DNA of 43,819 nucleotides from positions 1-43,819 of the forward strand of contig JAFRTJ010000052.1 of NCBI GenBank assembly GCA_017427185.1, in the 5' to 3' direction. Numbering within the stretch: position 1 is the stretch's first letter; each line of letters opens with the position of its first letter. The notes beneath the pieces were generated by a model. It was given only the letters and a program-made list of their open reading frames with translations. It was not told the DNA's origin and did no database searches. Below, piece by piece: positions 22,618 to 31,435 of the stretch. A program made the translations under genes and the position numbers. Origin of the DNA: Bacteroidaceae bacterium (GTDB lineage: Bacteria; Bacteroidota; Bacteroidia; Bacteroidales; Bacteroidaceae).

Positions 22618-25068
22618 TTATTCCTTCTTCTTTGACTTCTTGCTCTTGCCTCCGTACTGGTATCCGTAACCATATCCATATCCGTAACCGTAACCGTAAC
22701 CATAACCGTAGCCGTAGCGGCTGTTGGCACTATAGGTACCGTTGAGGATGTAGGACATGTTCTTGTACTTCTTCTCGTCGTAGAGACTCTCCAATACGGG
22801 GAGCATGCTGCGCTCGAACAAGCCTGCACGCAGGATGAAGATGGTTCGGTCGGCAAACTTCTCGATAATCTGTGTGTCGGCTACTACCTCGATGGGAGGA
22901 CAGTCGATAAAGACGTAATCGAATTGGGTACGGAACTGGCTGATCATCTGCTCGAGACGCTCGCTGAAGAGCAACTCTGTGGGGTTGGGAGGCATGGTTC
23001 CAATGGGTACAACCGCCAGATTGGGATATTCCTGTGGATGTACGATGATACTCTGGAGATCATTGACTGCACCGCTGAGGTAATCGCTCAGACCGACCTC
23101 AGGAGAATCGATGATAGCTGAGGTGGAGCCGTGGCGCATATCACCATCGATAACAACAACCTTCTTGTCCTTGATTGCCAAACTGATGGCTGTGTTGACA
23201 CTGATGAAGGACTTACCACTACCAGGGTTGAACGAGGTGAAGAGGATGACGTTGCCCTGTTCGGTCTTATTTGCCATGAACTCCAGGTTGGTACGGAGGA
23301 CGCGGAAGGCCTCGTTGATGACATCACGCTTGCCTGACTTGACCACAATGGTTCGGCTCTTGGGCACTTTCTTGCTCTTCCAGAATTGCCACCACCTGCG
23401 ACGTCCTCTTCCGTAGAATGGAATCTCGCCAAGGAAGGGAAGACTGAGCTTCTCAACATCCTTACGGCCACGGATTCGATTGTTGAAGACCTCACGCAAG
23501 TAAATGATGATAACGGGAATGGCCATACCCAGCAGGAATGCTGCCATCAGAATTTTACGGCGAACAGGTGCTGTGGGGTTCATGCTGCCGATAGGAGGAG
23601 TGACGATACGGGTGTTGTAGGCGGTGAAGGCCTGTGACAACTCGTTCTCTTCGCGTTTCTGGAGCAGGAAGAGATAGAGGGACTCCTTAACTTTCTGCTG
23701 ACGCTCAACAGAGAGCAGATATTTGGCCTGCTGAGGATTGGAGGTAATCTTGGCAGTACTGCGCTGCTCGCTGGCTTGGAAACTGCGAATCTGAGTATTG
23801 AGCGAATTGATTTCGTTGTCGATAGAGGAGAGGATAGCACTCCGCATAGAAGCCAAGTTGGCATCCATGTCCTGAACCAATGGGTTGTTGGTACTACTAT
23901 TGGCTACCAGGCTGTTGCGCTGGAGCAACTGTGTGTTGTAAGCGGTAATCTGCGTACCAATCTGTGTGTTTGCGATACCTGTGTTAGCAGGAAGCAATTG
24001 GTTGCTGTTGGCTGCGTTGGAAACGAAATCGCGTATGTAGCGAGCCATGTACAACTGGTTGTTAAGACCCATCACTTGGGCATTGGCCTGCTGGGCTTGG
24101 TTCATGTACATGTTTGCAGCAGACTCCACATCAGGAATCTGGTTCTCACTCTTGTAGGAGGAAATATCAGTATCTACATTACCCAACTCTTCCTCAATGA
24201 CCTTCAGACGGTCGTTGATGAACTTGGAGGTGCTGACAGCAATCTGGTTCTTATCCTTTACCCAATTCTCGTTGTAGACGGAAACAAGGGTGTTGAGCAC
24301 TTCTTCTGCTCGCTGGATGGAAACGTCTTGGTATACAAGTTGGACGATGGTGGTCTCTTCGCTAAGAAGATCGGCTCCCAATCTACCAAGGCATGCACCA
24401 ATGCTTCCTAACATGCTGCTGCGGTTAACGTAGATGGTGCGATCCTCGTTGTCTTCTTTCTTGAAATAAGGAGACTCCTCGATACACACTAATCCGACAG
24501 GAGTGGAGATGGTGTCGCCCAATTGCCCTTTGGCCTGAATGGCTTCGTCAATCTCCTCTTGACCACTCATGGTGAACTTGGAGAGGGTAAGTTTCTTTCC
24601 CTTGCTGATATGAAGGGTGAAGGAACATGCCTTGTTGTCAGGGAAATCGGGGATAGAGACTTTGATGGGAAGGTTGCGTCCATAAAGGGTGTTGAGATGG
24701 AAGGTCCCGTCCTCTGTATAGCTCATTTCAAGATTGAGTCGCTTGACTACCTCGAGAATGAGGGCAGGGGATTTCATGAACTCCAGTTCGTTGTAGACGT
24801 TGGTATGGTTGTTGAACATACCCAGGTCGACTCCACTGCTGAGTTGGGATGAAAAAGAACGTCGACCGCCACCACCTTCTTCCTTAATCAGGATGGATTC
24901 CGAACGTGTGAATACGGGAGGGGTCTTGAGTATATAATAAACGGCACCGCCCAAACAGATTGCCAGAGAAAGAACAAACCATCTCCAATGGGCCAGACAT
25001 TGCATCAAAAGTGCGCGCAGGTCTAATGCGCTGTCGTTGTTCTCTAAATTAGTTCTATCAATTGCCAT
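22618..25068 (-). CDS. wzc: Wzc-type chain-length determinant and BY-kinase
   Basis: This 816-residue inner-membrane protein has a Wzz domain with membrane segments near residues 35-53 and 505-525, a long coiled periplasmic part between, and a C-terminal bacterial tyrosine kinase domain. Walker A is FNPGSGKSFIS (about 605-615), Walker A' is VVVIDGDMRHGS and Walker B is YVFIDCPP. The C-terminus is an exceptional Tyr-Gly run with 11 tyrosines (YG repeated ten times, then QY) and a basic KKSKKKE end. The Tyr cluster is the autophosphorylation site that cycles with CpsB during capsule assembly. It follows wza after 48 bp. Confidence 0.93.
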   Translation of the reverse strand: MAIDRTNLENNDSALDLRALLMQCLAHWRWFVLSLAICLGGAVYYILKTPPVFTRSESILIKEEGGGGRRSFSSQLSSGVDLGMFNNHTNVYNELEFMKSPALILEVVKRLNLEMSYTEDGTFHLNTLYGRNLPIKVSIPDFPDNKACSFTLHISKGKKLTLSKFTMSGQEEIDEAIQAKGQLGDTISTPVGLVCIEESPYFKKEDNEDRTIYVNRSSMLGSIGACLGRLGADLLSEETTIVQLVYQDVSIQRAEEVLNTLVSVYNENWVKDKNQIAVSTSKFINDRLKVIEEELGNVDTDISSYKSENQIPDVESAANMYMNQAQQANAQVMGLNNQLYMARYIRDFVSNAANSNQLLPANTGIANTQIGTQITAYNTQLLQRNSLVANSSTNNPLVQDMDANLASMRSAILSSIDNEINSLNTQIRSFQASEQRSTAKITSNPQQAKYLLSVERQQKVKESLYLFLLQKREENELSQAFTAYNTRIVTPPIGSMNPTAPVRRKILMAAFLLGMAIPVIIIYLREVFNNRIRGRKDVEKLSLPFLGEIPFYGRGRRRWWQFWKSKKVPKSRTIVVKSGKRDVINEAFRVLRTNLEFMANKTEQGNVILFTSFNPGSGKSFISVNTAISLAIKDKKVVVIDGDMRHGSTSAIIDSPEVGLSDYLSGAVNDLQSIIVHPQEYPNLAVVPIGTMPPNPTELLFSERLEQMISQFRTQFDYVFIDCPPIEVVADTQIIEKFADRTIFILRAGLFERSMLPVLESLYDEKKYKNMSYILNGTYSANSRYGYGYGYGYGYGYGYGYGYQYGGKSKKSKKKE
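22654..22717 (-). repeat. GGNTAY hexamer run encoding the Wzc tyrosine tail
   Basis: Ten hexamers GGTTAC, GGATAT and GGTTAT encode (YG)10. The period-6 nucleotide repeat should be prone to slippage and would change the number of tyrosines without a frameshift. Confidence 0.85.
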
Positions 25069-25116
25069 ATTGCTGATATTGTGTTATTTTGTTTTACAAA
25101 GAATTTCGCCGTCGTC

Positions 25117-25938
25117 TTATTTTGTGAGGTTCACGACTAGTACGGCGATGGAGGTGAGCAGTGAGGTCACAGAAATCCAGAAAGAAGTACTGCGCACATT
25201 GTTACCGTTGATGGTAGACTGGCGAATCCTGTTGTCATTGGGCTCTACATATACGATATCTTTCTGCTGAAGGTAGTAAACTGGAGAAGAATAAAGGTTG
25301 TAGGCAGAAGTCAGATCAAGGGTGTAGATGTCTTTCTTGCCGTTGTTGTCACGGAAGACAGTGACGTTCTGGCGCTTACCATTGATGGTGAGGTCACCAG
25401 CCATACCGATGGCATCCAAAATGGAAATCTTATCTTGGTCGATGGTGAAACGGCCAGGGTGAGTAACTTCTCCCAAAACGGAGAAATACAGGTTGGCAAA
25501 CTCAACCGTAACAACAGGATCGAGGACCAGTTGAGTTTCAATCAGTTTGCTCTTGATAAGTGCAGCAATCTCTTGACGCTGCATGCCTGTAACACGAATC
25601 TTACCTAACTGGGGAAAATCGATGTTCCCTTCATTGTCTACAGTATAGCAGGAAATCTGTTGTCCTGTAGACAGGTTGGAAGTTTTCTCTAAGGCTCCAA
25701 TACGGTGAGTGACGTAGGGCAGGTTGAACATGTTGGCCAACTCAGGATTCTTACTGTTGACAATGATGGAGAGCTTGTCGGAAGGTTGAACTCGGATGAC
25801 TTGCTGGTTGAGTATCTCAATGGAGGTGCCGTCTGCCCTGTCCTGGAAGTAGGCGACATCTTTGGGGGTACTGCAAGCAGCCAATGCAAGCACCATCCCG
25901 ATGGCACCTGCAAATTTCATGAATAGTTTTGATCTCAT
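25117..25938 (-). CDS. wza: Wza-type polysaccharide export lipoprotein
   Basis: This 273-residue outer-membrane export protein has a lipoprotein signal peptide with lipobox LALAAC (Cys about 22). The poly-export domain follows (IRVQPSDKLSIIVNSKN, about 48-65), then one SLBB segment (YFSVLGEVTHPGRFTIDQDK, about 151-170). A C-terminal hydrophobic segment, VTSLLTSIAVLVVNLTK, may be a membrane anchor. It forms the channel through which the polymer exits, together with Wzc. It is the first gene of the - strand group wza-wzc-(four-helix bundle)-cpsB, and a -7 box lies about 100 bp upstream (26039). Confidence 0.92.
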   Translation of the reverse strand: MRSKLFMKFAGAIGMVLALAACSTPKDVAYFQDRADGTSIEILNQQVIRVQPSDKLSIIVNSKNPELANMFNLPYVTHRIGALEKTSNLSTGQQISCYTVDNEGNIDFPQLGKIRVTGMQRQEIAALIKSKLIETQLVLDPVVTVEFANLYFSVLGEVTHPGRFTIDQDKISILDAIGMAGDLTINGKRQNVTVFRDNNGKKDIYTLDLTSAYNLYSSPVYYLQQKDIVYVEPNDNRIRQSTINGNNVRSTSFWISVTSLLTSIAVLVVNLTK

Positions 25939-26038
25939 TTATGTTTTGTTTTTTTTTATTATCGTTTGTTGGCTTGTGGAACCTGAGTTTCTTCCCTTGA
26001 AAAGGGGAGAAAGGAACGGATATCCACATTAAGTCATG

Positions 26039-26046
26039 CAAAGGTA
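26039..26046 (-). promoter_or_regulatory. candidate -7 box for wza operon
   Basis: TACCTTTG on the - strand matches the Bacteroidetes -7 consensus TAnnTTTG. No clean TTTG is seen 19-21 bp upstream, only TTTCG at shorter spacing, so this is tentative. The gap 26047-26297 holds no gene; from about 26190 it is G-rich on the + strand with two GAAGGGATTGGT repeats. Confidence 0.5.
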
Positions 26047-26297
26047 CGGAAAATTATTCGAAATCTCACTATTTTCTATGAAAAAAGCGCTTGCAAAGCG
26101 AAAAACAGATGAATCTTTCCGCCTGAAACCACTCTATTGATAATTATAACGTGTTGATCTTGGAAAATCGACGTGTTGAGGGAGGGGACTTGAAGTGTTG
26201 GAGGAGAAGCGAGGATTGGTTGAGGGAGATGAAGGGATTGGTTGGGGGAGGTGAAGGGATTGGTGGGAGGAAAATGGGTGGAGAGAAGTTGGGAGTG

Positions 26298-26825
26298 TTA
26301 TTTTTGGAGGGGGAGTATGGTGGCACGTGAGTTGGTGATTGTGTCGCGCTGCCAGGCTGGGTTTGGGTAGGTGGCGGTCGAATCTGGGGTGAGGTTTAGT
26401 CTGGGGAGCTCTTCCGCTTCGTTCTCAAGAGGGAAGAGGGAGGGGGGCAGATTCTCATCGAGAGGGGTGATTTCACATTGGCAGAAGCCGGCACGCAGGA
26501 TGCCCAGTTGAGAGGCAGCTGCCCGGCTCAGGTCGAGGATATAACGTTTTGAGTAGGGACCTCGATCTGTGACTGTGACGATGACTTCCTTGCCATTGGA
26601 GACGTTCTTGACTCGGATCTTTGTGCCAAAGGGAAATTTGCGATGCGCACAGGTAAGGCTGTCGCGATGGTACCGCTGGCCGTTGCTCATGAGGTTGCCA
26701 TGCAGGCGGTCGCTGTAGTAGGATGCTTTTCCTCGCAGGACTTTCTGAGCCTCGATCTCCAGTGCCACAGGGATGCTGAGGAGGAGTAGCAGGGAGAGTA
26801 TCTTTAGTCTTGCGTTTCGAGGCAT
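26298..26825 (-). CDS. RlpA-like septal ring/double-psi beta-barrel protein
   Basis: This 175-residue exported protein has a signal peptide (about residues 1-26, ending IEAQ) and an RlpA-type double-psi barrel: GKASYYSDRLHGNLMSNGQR, LTCAHRKFPFGTKIRVKN and VTVTDRGPY (about 31-96). The core Asp and His of the lytic transglycosylase family are present in DRGPY and AHRKFPFG. It lacks a C-terminal SPOR domain, and the tail is Pro-rich. It would act on peptidoglycan in the periplasm. It starts 36 bp after the stop of mnmA on the same strand, so the two may be co-transcribed. Confidence 0.87.
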   Translation of the reverse strand: MPRNARLKILSLLLLLSIPVALEIEAQKVLRGKASYYSDRLHGNLMSNGQRYHRDSLTCAHRKFPFGTKIRVKNVSNGKEVIVTVTDRGPYSKRYILDLSRAAASQLGILRAGFCQCEITPLDENLPPSLFPLENEAEELPRLNLTPDSTATYPNPAWQRDTITNSRATILPLQK

Positions 26826-26861
26826 TTCGTTTCAGTTAAGCGTGGAAAGGTGAGAACCTGT

Positions 26862-27956
26862 TCAGTAGTCTTTGTAGATGGCAATCTCGCCGCTGCCATA
26901 ACAGATGCGGGCCTGATGGTCGTAGATGCAGCCAAACTGACCAGGAGCGATGCCTTGGATGGGCAAATCGCTGTGGATGTGGTAGCCTTGGTCGTCGAGG
27001 CTGATGATGCCAGGCAGGAAGTGGTCTACGTGACGTATCTTGAACTGGATGGGGACTTCGTGAGGCGGCTCGCGCCAAGGGTTCTGGGTGATGAAGTGGA
27101 AGTCAGCCAGGCGGAAGTCGTGGCCATACTGCAGTTGCGTGTCCCATCCGTGAGCCACAAAGATAATGTTCTTCTTGACGTTCTTTTTCACAACGAACCA
27201 GGGTCCTCCGCCCAAGCCGAGTCCCTTGCGCTGGCCAATGGTGTGGAACCAGAATCCCTGGTGATGGCCGATGACTTTTCCCGTCTCGATGTCGATGACT
27301 TTCCCCTCGCGCTCTCCCATGAATTTGCGTAGGAAATCGTTGTAGTTGATCTTGCCCAGGAAACAGATGCCCTGGCTGTCCTTGCGGCGGGCGCTGGGCA
27401 GTTTGGCATCGATGGCGATCTGCCGCACTTCGTCCTTCATCAGATGGCCGATGGGGAAGAGTGTGTGCTGGAGCTGGCTGTAGTCGAGCTGTGCCAGGAA
27501 ATCCGTCTGGTCCTTGATGGGGTCTTTGGCAGTTCCCAGCCAGGTCAGGCCGTCCTGTTCAACACGTGTCGCATAGTGGCCTGTCGCAATCTTATCGTAC
27601 TGGTATCCAATCTTCTGCTCGAAGGCGCCGAATTTGATGAGACGGTTGCACATGACGTCTGGGTTGGGTGTGAGTCCCAGTTTGACGCGCTCAATGGCGT
27701 AGCCCACCACCTGGTCCCAGTATTCCTGCTGTAGATCCGTCACTTCGAGATGGAGTCCGTATTTGCGGGCAGTGGCTTGCGAGAGCTCGATGTCCTCCTC
27801 AGCTGAGCAGTTGCTGTCCTCGCCCTCCATGCCAATGCGGATGTAGTGGAGGTCAGGCTTGTAGCCTTGCTCGCAGAGGAGATGGACCACGACTGCGCTG
27901 TCCACTCCACCTGATATCAGAACGGCAATGTTGCCCTTTGTCGATTCAATGTCCAT
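26862..27956 (-). CDS. mnmA: tRNA-specific 2-thiouridylase MnmA
   Basis: This 364-residue enzyme has the PP-loop [10 protein letters not shown] (about residues 14-23), which adenylates tRNA. The two catalytic cysteines are in [13 protein letters not shown] and DSQGICFLG. The C-terminal domain contains [14 protein letters not shown]. It makes s2U34 in the Lys, Glu and Gln tRNAs. Length is normal. Bacteroidetes often carry two mnmA paralogues, so this may be either. A -7-like TATCTTTG at 27965-27972 leaves almost no leader before the ATG (27954-27956). It is a housekeeping gene and marks the end of the polysaccharide locus on this side. Confidence 0.95.
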   Translation of the reverse strand: MDIESTKGNIAVLISGGVDSAVVVHLLCEQGYKPDLHYIRIGMEGEDSNCSAEEDIELSQATARKYGLHLEVTDLQQEYWDQVVGYAIERVKLGLTPNPDVMCNRLIKFGAFEQKIGYQYDKIATGHYATRVEQDGLTWLGTAKDPIKDQTDFLAQLDYSQLQHTLFPIGHLMKDEVRQIAIDAKLPSARRKDSQGICFLGKINYNDFLRKFMGEREGKVIDIETGKVIGHHQGFWFHTIGQRKGLGLGGGPWFVVKKNVKKNIIFVAHGWDTQLQYGHDFRLADFHFITQNPWREPPHEVPIQFKIRHVDHFLPGIISLDDQGYHIHSDLPIQGIAPGQFGCIYDHQARICYGSGEIAIYKDY

Positions 27957-27964
27957 TTGTTCTG

Positions 27965-27998
27965 CAAAGATACACTTTTTTCTTCACATACCATCAAA
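27965..27998 (-). promoter_or_regulatory. promoter of mnmA
   Basis: TATCTTTG (27965-27972, - strand) fits the -7 box TAnnTTTG, and a TTTG lies at 27995-27998 with a 22-bp spacer. The predicted start of transcription falls within a few bases of the ATG, so the message may be leaderless. Confidence 0.6.
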
Positions 27999-28028
27999 AG
28001 AAGCGTGAATTATCCTGAAAGGTGCGAG

Positions 28029-28373
28029 CTATTGATTCACCTCGAGGAACTGCTTTTTTATCTCCTCGAGTTCTTCAGGAGTGATGATTCCACGCTTTTG
28101 CAGCTTCTCAATCTTCTGGATTTCTTTGTCTGCGTTATTGCTTGACTCGCTGTACCTGACGAGTAATTCCGCCTTCATCTCCTCGTATTTCTCAGCATCT
28201 ACGAGGCCTTGATCCCTTAGCTTGACCAAGTTCTTTATCTCGTGGCTGAGGGAGTGATCCTCAGGGCCCAAGAGTCCGTCCTCGCCGAAAATGAAGGAAT
28301 AGAACTTGAACTTTATGCCAATCACGATGATGGAAAGTGTTATGACGCCCAGTAGAACAGCAAATTCTTTCAT
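28029..28373 (-). CDS. membrane protein with two SHOCT-like domains
   Basis: This 114-residue protein has one N-terminal membrane segment (FAVLLGVITLSIIVIGIKF). Two copies of a short C-terminal (SHOCT) motif follow: IKNLVKLRDQGLVDAEKYEE (about residues 48-67) and IEKLQKRGIITPEELEEIKK (about 87-106). SHOCT segments are small oligomerisation helices often found at the ends of membrane proteins. The start at 28373 follows a plain leader; the open frame continues upstream to 28670, but that part is Pro/His/Arg-rich shadow of the NigD-like gene. The role is unknown. It lies 29 bp after that gene on the same strand. Confidence 0.75.
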   Translation of the reverse strand: MKEFAVLLGVITLSIIVIGIKFKFYSFIFGEDGLLGPEDHSLSHEIKNLVKLRDQGLVDAEKYEEMKAELLVRYSESSNNADKEIQKIEKLQKRGIITPEELEEIKKQFLEVNQ

Positions 28374-28402
28374 AAATTGTCGTGTTGTTGTCAAGCAATC
28401 AT

Positions 28403-29014
28403 TTAAGGTTTGAAATCGTATCGTTTGGAGCCCTTGAAGGTCTCGATGATGAGGGTGATGGTATCCGTTGCCTCGTAGCCAGCGATGCTGTCCAGGGGGA
28501 TGGTGGCGTAAACGTCTTTGGTGTACGACAGGGGGTCGTTGGCTTGGCGATGGTGGAGGCTCAGGTAGGGATGTCGAGGGTGGATGCTGTCTGTGATGAA
28601 CCCCCAGTACTGCGTTCCGCCTTGCGTGAGGGGAGCGAGATGGAGGTTGATGTATGGTCCGCGCCGCCATGCGCTGATGACTCCTGTGGGATCGTGCTGC
28701 TGACGCGAGAGGCTGTCGCGCAGGAGATGGGCACCCTGCAGTTGGTAGACCTTGGCCTTTTGTCCCTCAGGCACGAAGCCGCAAACCACACGGAAGAGAG
28801 CCATGGGCACGAAACCTTCCAACAGGTTGGCGATCTGGTAAGTTTGTCCGTCGTCCGTCGTGAAGGACACCATCGTCCCTTTCTCATTGGATTTCATGTC
28901 GGCAAACTCCGTGATGATGCTAGGGTACGTCTCGTCCTCGTCGTTGGAGCATCCCATGGGCAGGAAGGCGAGGGAGAGCAGGAGGCAAGCAGAAAGGAAA
29001 TGTGGCCTTTTCAT
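28403..29014 (-). CDS. NigD-like lipoprotein
   Basis: This 203-residue lipoprotein has signal peptide and lipobox (LAFLPMGCSNDEDE, Cys about 22) followed by an acidic stretch. The beta-rich body resembles the NigD family of Bacteroidales (LSYTKDVYATIPLD, TITLIIETFKG). These proteins are surface or periplasmic lipoproteins of unknown function. The start codon overlaps the stop of the acyltransferase gene by 4 bp, so it is translationally coupled to the ddl-acyltransferase operon. The family call is by layout and C-terminal motifs. Confidence 0.75.
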   Translation of the reverse strand: MKRPHFLSACLLLSLAFLPMGCSNDEDETYPSIITEFADMKSNEKGTMVSFTTDDGQTYQIANLLEGFVPMALFRVVCGFVPEGQKAKVYQLQGAHLLRDSLSRQQHDPTGVISAWRRGPYINLHLAPLTQGGTQYWGFITDSIHPRHPYLSLHHRQANDPLSYTKDVYATIPLDSIAGYEATDTITLIIETFKGSKRYDFKP

Positions 29015-30228
29015 ACCTCTTCTGATGGTTGGGCAGGCTGTGGCTCAGGCTCTTCGCCGGCTGCCATAGCCTTGAACTTGTTCTTTACTGGGTTGGCATA
29101 CATCGTGAGGATGCGCTCGCGCAGGAAGTCCCAGTCAGGGTTCTCCAGTTTGACCTTCTTGAGCTGCTTCTCGACGTATTGGTCGAAGTTCTGCTTCTCC
29201 TCAGGCGTGTAGTGGTCTGTATAATCCTTGCGGCCGTTCAACTCATCGAGTGCCACATAGTTGCCTGGGAAGAGCCTGTATCCCAGATGGATCTCGTGGT
29301 CGATGCGCTTGGCGATTTCCTTGTAGACCTCCGTCTTGGGCAGTTCAGCGAAGTCATCGATCCACTCGTTGATGCAGGGGCTTGCCTCGTAGTGCACCTT
29401 CCCCTTGAAGCCCAGGATACCCGTGTCCATGTTCTTCAGGTCGTCCTGAGGCGTTTTCTTGTAGGACGGATCATCGCGCTTCATCTGGAACTCCATTGCC
29501 TTCAGGTAGTCGCAAGGGTCGTATTCGTAGCTGATGGTCAGGGGGACGATGTTCATGTCGCGCAGCCTCTCGACAGGCGATCCCTCGCCACCCAGCGCCA
29601 CCATCTTCAGTACGCTCTCCTGCGTGCGGTCGTCGCTGTCCTTCGCCCGTCCCTCGCGCTGGGCGATCCAGATGTTCTCGTGCTTGGCGTTGATGGCGTA
29701 GTGCATGTATCTGCTCATCGTGAGGCTGCTGTTGAGCAGGTCACGCGAGGCGAGCCCTCTCTTGACCGTAAACGCCTTGTTCATCTTGACGATGGTCTCT
29801 ATCCAGGGATAGATGAGTAGGTTGTCGCCAATGGCAATCTCGCAGGTGGTGGGGAAGTGTGCATCGTGGAGCATAACGTCGAGGATGGCGCTGTCCAAGA
29901 CGATGTCCCGATGGTTGCTGATGAAGGTGTATCTGGGTTTTCCTGCCTTGATCTTGTCGTGTCCAAAGGAGTATCCAGTGCTGCATTTGCGCAGGATGTA
30001 TCGCACGATGGGCTTCATGAAGCGCACCTGGAAGTCCATAGGACTCTTCACTCCAATGAAGGCCATGCGGATGATGCCGTTGCGAGCCCAGCGGGGCAGC
30101 CAGGGAACGGCTCCCTTCAGGATCACGTTCAGTTGGCGGTCCTTGAGCAGCGAATCCAGCGCCCCCTTCAGTTCATCGTCGTTGTAGGGGCGAATGGAGT
30201 CAAACTCAGGCAGATACTCGTATTCCAT
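29011..30228 (-). CDS. PlsC-like acyltransferase
   Basis: This 405-residue protein has SNHRDIVLDSAILD (about residues 107-120), resembling motif I of glycerolipid acyltransferases but spaced H-x5-D rather than H-x4-D, and WIAQREGRAKDSDD (about 190-203), resembling motif III. No clear membrane segment is present apart from moderately hydrophobic stretches near 50-75. It probably acylates a lipid or lysophospholipid. Family members commonly sit beside ddl in Bacteroidales. The start is 3 bp after the ddl stop. The C-terminal tail (EEPEPQPAQPSEEV) is low complexity. Confidence 0.75.
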   Translation of the reverse strand: MEYEYLPEFDSIRPYNDDELKGALDSLLKDRQLNVILKGAVPWLPRWARNGIIRMAFIGVKSPMDFQVRFMKPIVRYILRKCSTGYSFGHDKIKAGKPRYTFISNHRDIVLDSAILDVMLHDAHFPTTCEIAIGDNLLIYPWIETIVKMNKAFTVKRGLASRDLLNSSLTMSRYMHYAINAKHENIWIAQREGRAKDSDDRTQESVLKMVALGGEGSPVERLRDMNIVPLTISYEYDPCDYLKAMEFQMKRDDPSYKKTPQDDLKNMDTGILGFKGKVHYEASPCINEWIDDFAELPKTEVYKEIAKRIDHEIHLGYRLFPGNYVALDELNGRKDYTDHYTPEEKQNFDQYVEKQLKKVKLENPDWDFLRERILTMYANPVKNKFKAMAAGEEPEPQPAQPSEEV

Positions 30229-30231
30229 GCG

Positions 30232-31236
30232 TCAGCAATAATTGCTCAGTCGGTCCTCGATGATGTCGGTCAGCACTTCCTTCATCTCCATTCCAGCGGC
30301 TTTCACCTGTTGGGGGATGAAGCTGGTGGGAGTCATGCCAGGCGTAGTGTTGATCTCGAGCATGTTGATATGGTCTTTTTTCGTGATGATGTAGTCGATG
30401 CGGATGATGCCGTAGCAGCCCAGGATATCGTAGATCATGCTGGTGAGCATCTGCACCCGCTTGCTGAGGCGTTGGCTGATCCTGGCAGGCGTGATCTCCT
30501 GCACCTCTCCGTTGTATTTCGCGTCGTAGTCGAAGAACTCCTTGGCAGGCACCACTTCCGTGACGGGGAAGACGATGCTCTCCTCGCGCGTCTTGTAGCA
30601 TCCGCAGGTGATTTCCGTTCCCTGCATGAAAGCCTCCACCATGACGTCCTCTCCCTCCTGGAGGGCAAGGCGGATGGCAGGGCGCAGCTCCTCGATGGTC
30701 TTCACCTTCGTAGTGCCAAAGCTGCTGCCACCACGGGCAGGTTTCACGAAGCAGGGCAGGCCGATGCGATTCACGATGTCCTCGTCCTTCACCCTTTCGC
30801 TTTCGTACTGACGGATGAGCATGCTGTCAGCCACACTCACGCCATAGGAGCGCAAGTAGTTGTTCAACACGAACTTGTCGTAGGTCATCGCCTCAACCAG
30901 CACGTTGCAGGTGCTGTAGGGCATACCGATCAGGTCGAGGTAGCCCTGCAGGATGCCGTTCTCGCCTGGTGCGCCGTGGATGGTGATGTAGCAGAAGTCA
31001 GGACGGATGCGCTTTCCCTCGTCCTCGAAACTGAAGTCATTGCGGTCCACCATGGCCCTCGTTCCGTTGGGCAGGATAGCTTCCCACCGTCCAGCGTGAA
31101 TCTCCACCTTATAGGTGATGTATCTCTCGTGGTCCATGAAAGACTCTATGCCATCAGCACTTCTCAGGCTGACATCGTGCTCAGAGGTGTCACCTCCACA
31201 TACAATTGCGATTATTCTTTTCGTATTTTTAGACAT
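30232..31236 (-). CDS. ddl: D-alanine--D-alanine ligase
   Basis: This 334-residue ATP-grasp ligase has N-terminal IIAIVCGGDTSEHDVSLRSA (the G-G-x-S-x-E-H-x-V-S motif), IHGAPGENGILQGYLDLIG (about residues 94-112), LPCFVKPARGGSSFGTTKV (about 163-181) and YGIIRIDYII with LEINTTPGMTP (about 305-315). It joins two D-Ala for peptidoglycan precursors. Length and motifs are complete. It follows the RluD-like gene, separated by the 196-bp repeat-filled gap 31237-31432, and is followed immediately by the acyltransferase gene. Confidence 0.95.
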   Translation of the reverse strand: MSKNTKRIIAIVCGGDTSEHDVSLRSADGIESFMDHERYITYKVEIHAGRWEAILPNGTRAMVDRNDFSFEDEGKRIRPDFCYITIHGAPGENGILQGYLDLIGMPYSTCNVLVEAMTYDKFVLNNYLRSYGVSVADSMLIRQYESERVKDEDIVNRIGLPCFVKPARGGSSFGTTKVKTIEELRPAIRLALQEGEDVMVEAFMQGTEITCGCYKTREESIVFPVTEVVPAKEFFDYDAKYNGEVQEITPARISQRLSKRVQMLTSMIYDILGCYGIIRIDYIITKKDHINMLEINTTPGMTPTSFIPQQVKAAGMEMKEVLTDIIEDRLSNYC

Positions 31237-31285
31237 CTTGTTTATTTATTTTTAGTAGTTCAGTAGTTAGGTTTTCAGTAGTTCA

Positions 31286-31373
31286 GTAGTTAAGTAGTTC
31301 TTGCGCTCCAGCAGGTGCTCAGGCGCAGGCGGAGTCTCGCATTCGCTCGTCCTTCGGACAGTAGTTAAGCCGA
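31286..31373. repeat. 88-bp dispersed repeat, copy A
   Basis: It begins GTAGTTAAGTAGTTCTTGCG and ends GTAGTTAAGCCGA, with GTCCTTCGGAC hairpin-like bases inside. Copy B at 40902-40989 differs at 3 positions, and a partial inverted copy is at 33436-33474. Before it, 31245-31285 has related TAGTTCAGTAGTTAG units. Confidence 0.88.
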
Positions 31374-31378
31374 ATGCT

Positions 31379-31435
31379 TTTGACGAGGACGAGGACGATG
31401 AAGCTACCCCATAACCTCTAACCCATAACCGCTTA
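31379..31435. repeat. composite satellite between rluD-like and ddl
   Basis: Short GACGAGGACGAGGACGATGA hexamers are followed by CATAACCTCTAACCCATAAC heptamers and then TTAAATGTTAAATGA. The last part overlaps the stop codon of the RluD-like gene. The order matches 21089-21233. Confidence 0.85.

Noticed and set aside
28374..28670. N-terminal extension of the SHOCT protein
   Set aside because: Upstream codons are Pro/His/Arg-rich and overlap the NigD-like gene; the methionine at 28373 precedes a normal membrane segment.
29857..31266. 469-codon + strand open frame
   Set aside because: Antisense to ddl and the PlsC-like gene, which carry conserved motifs; no recognisable domain in the + frame.
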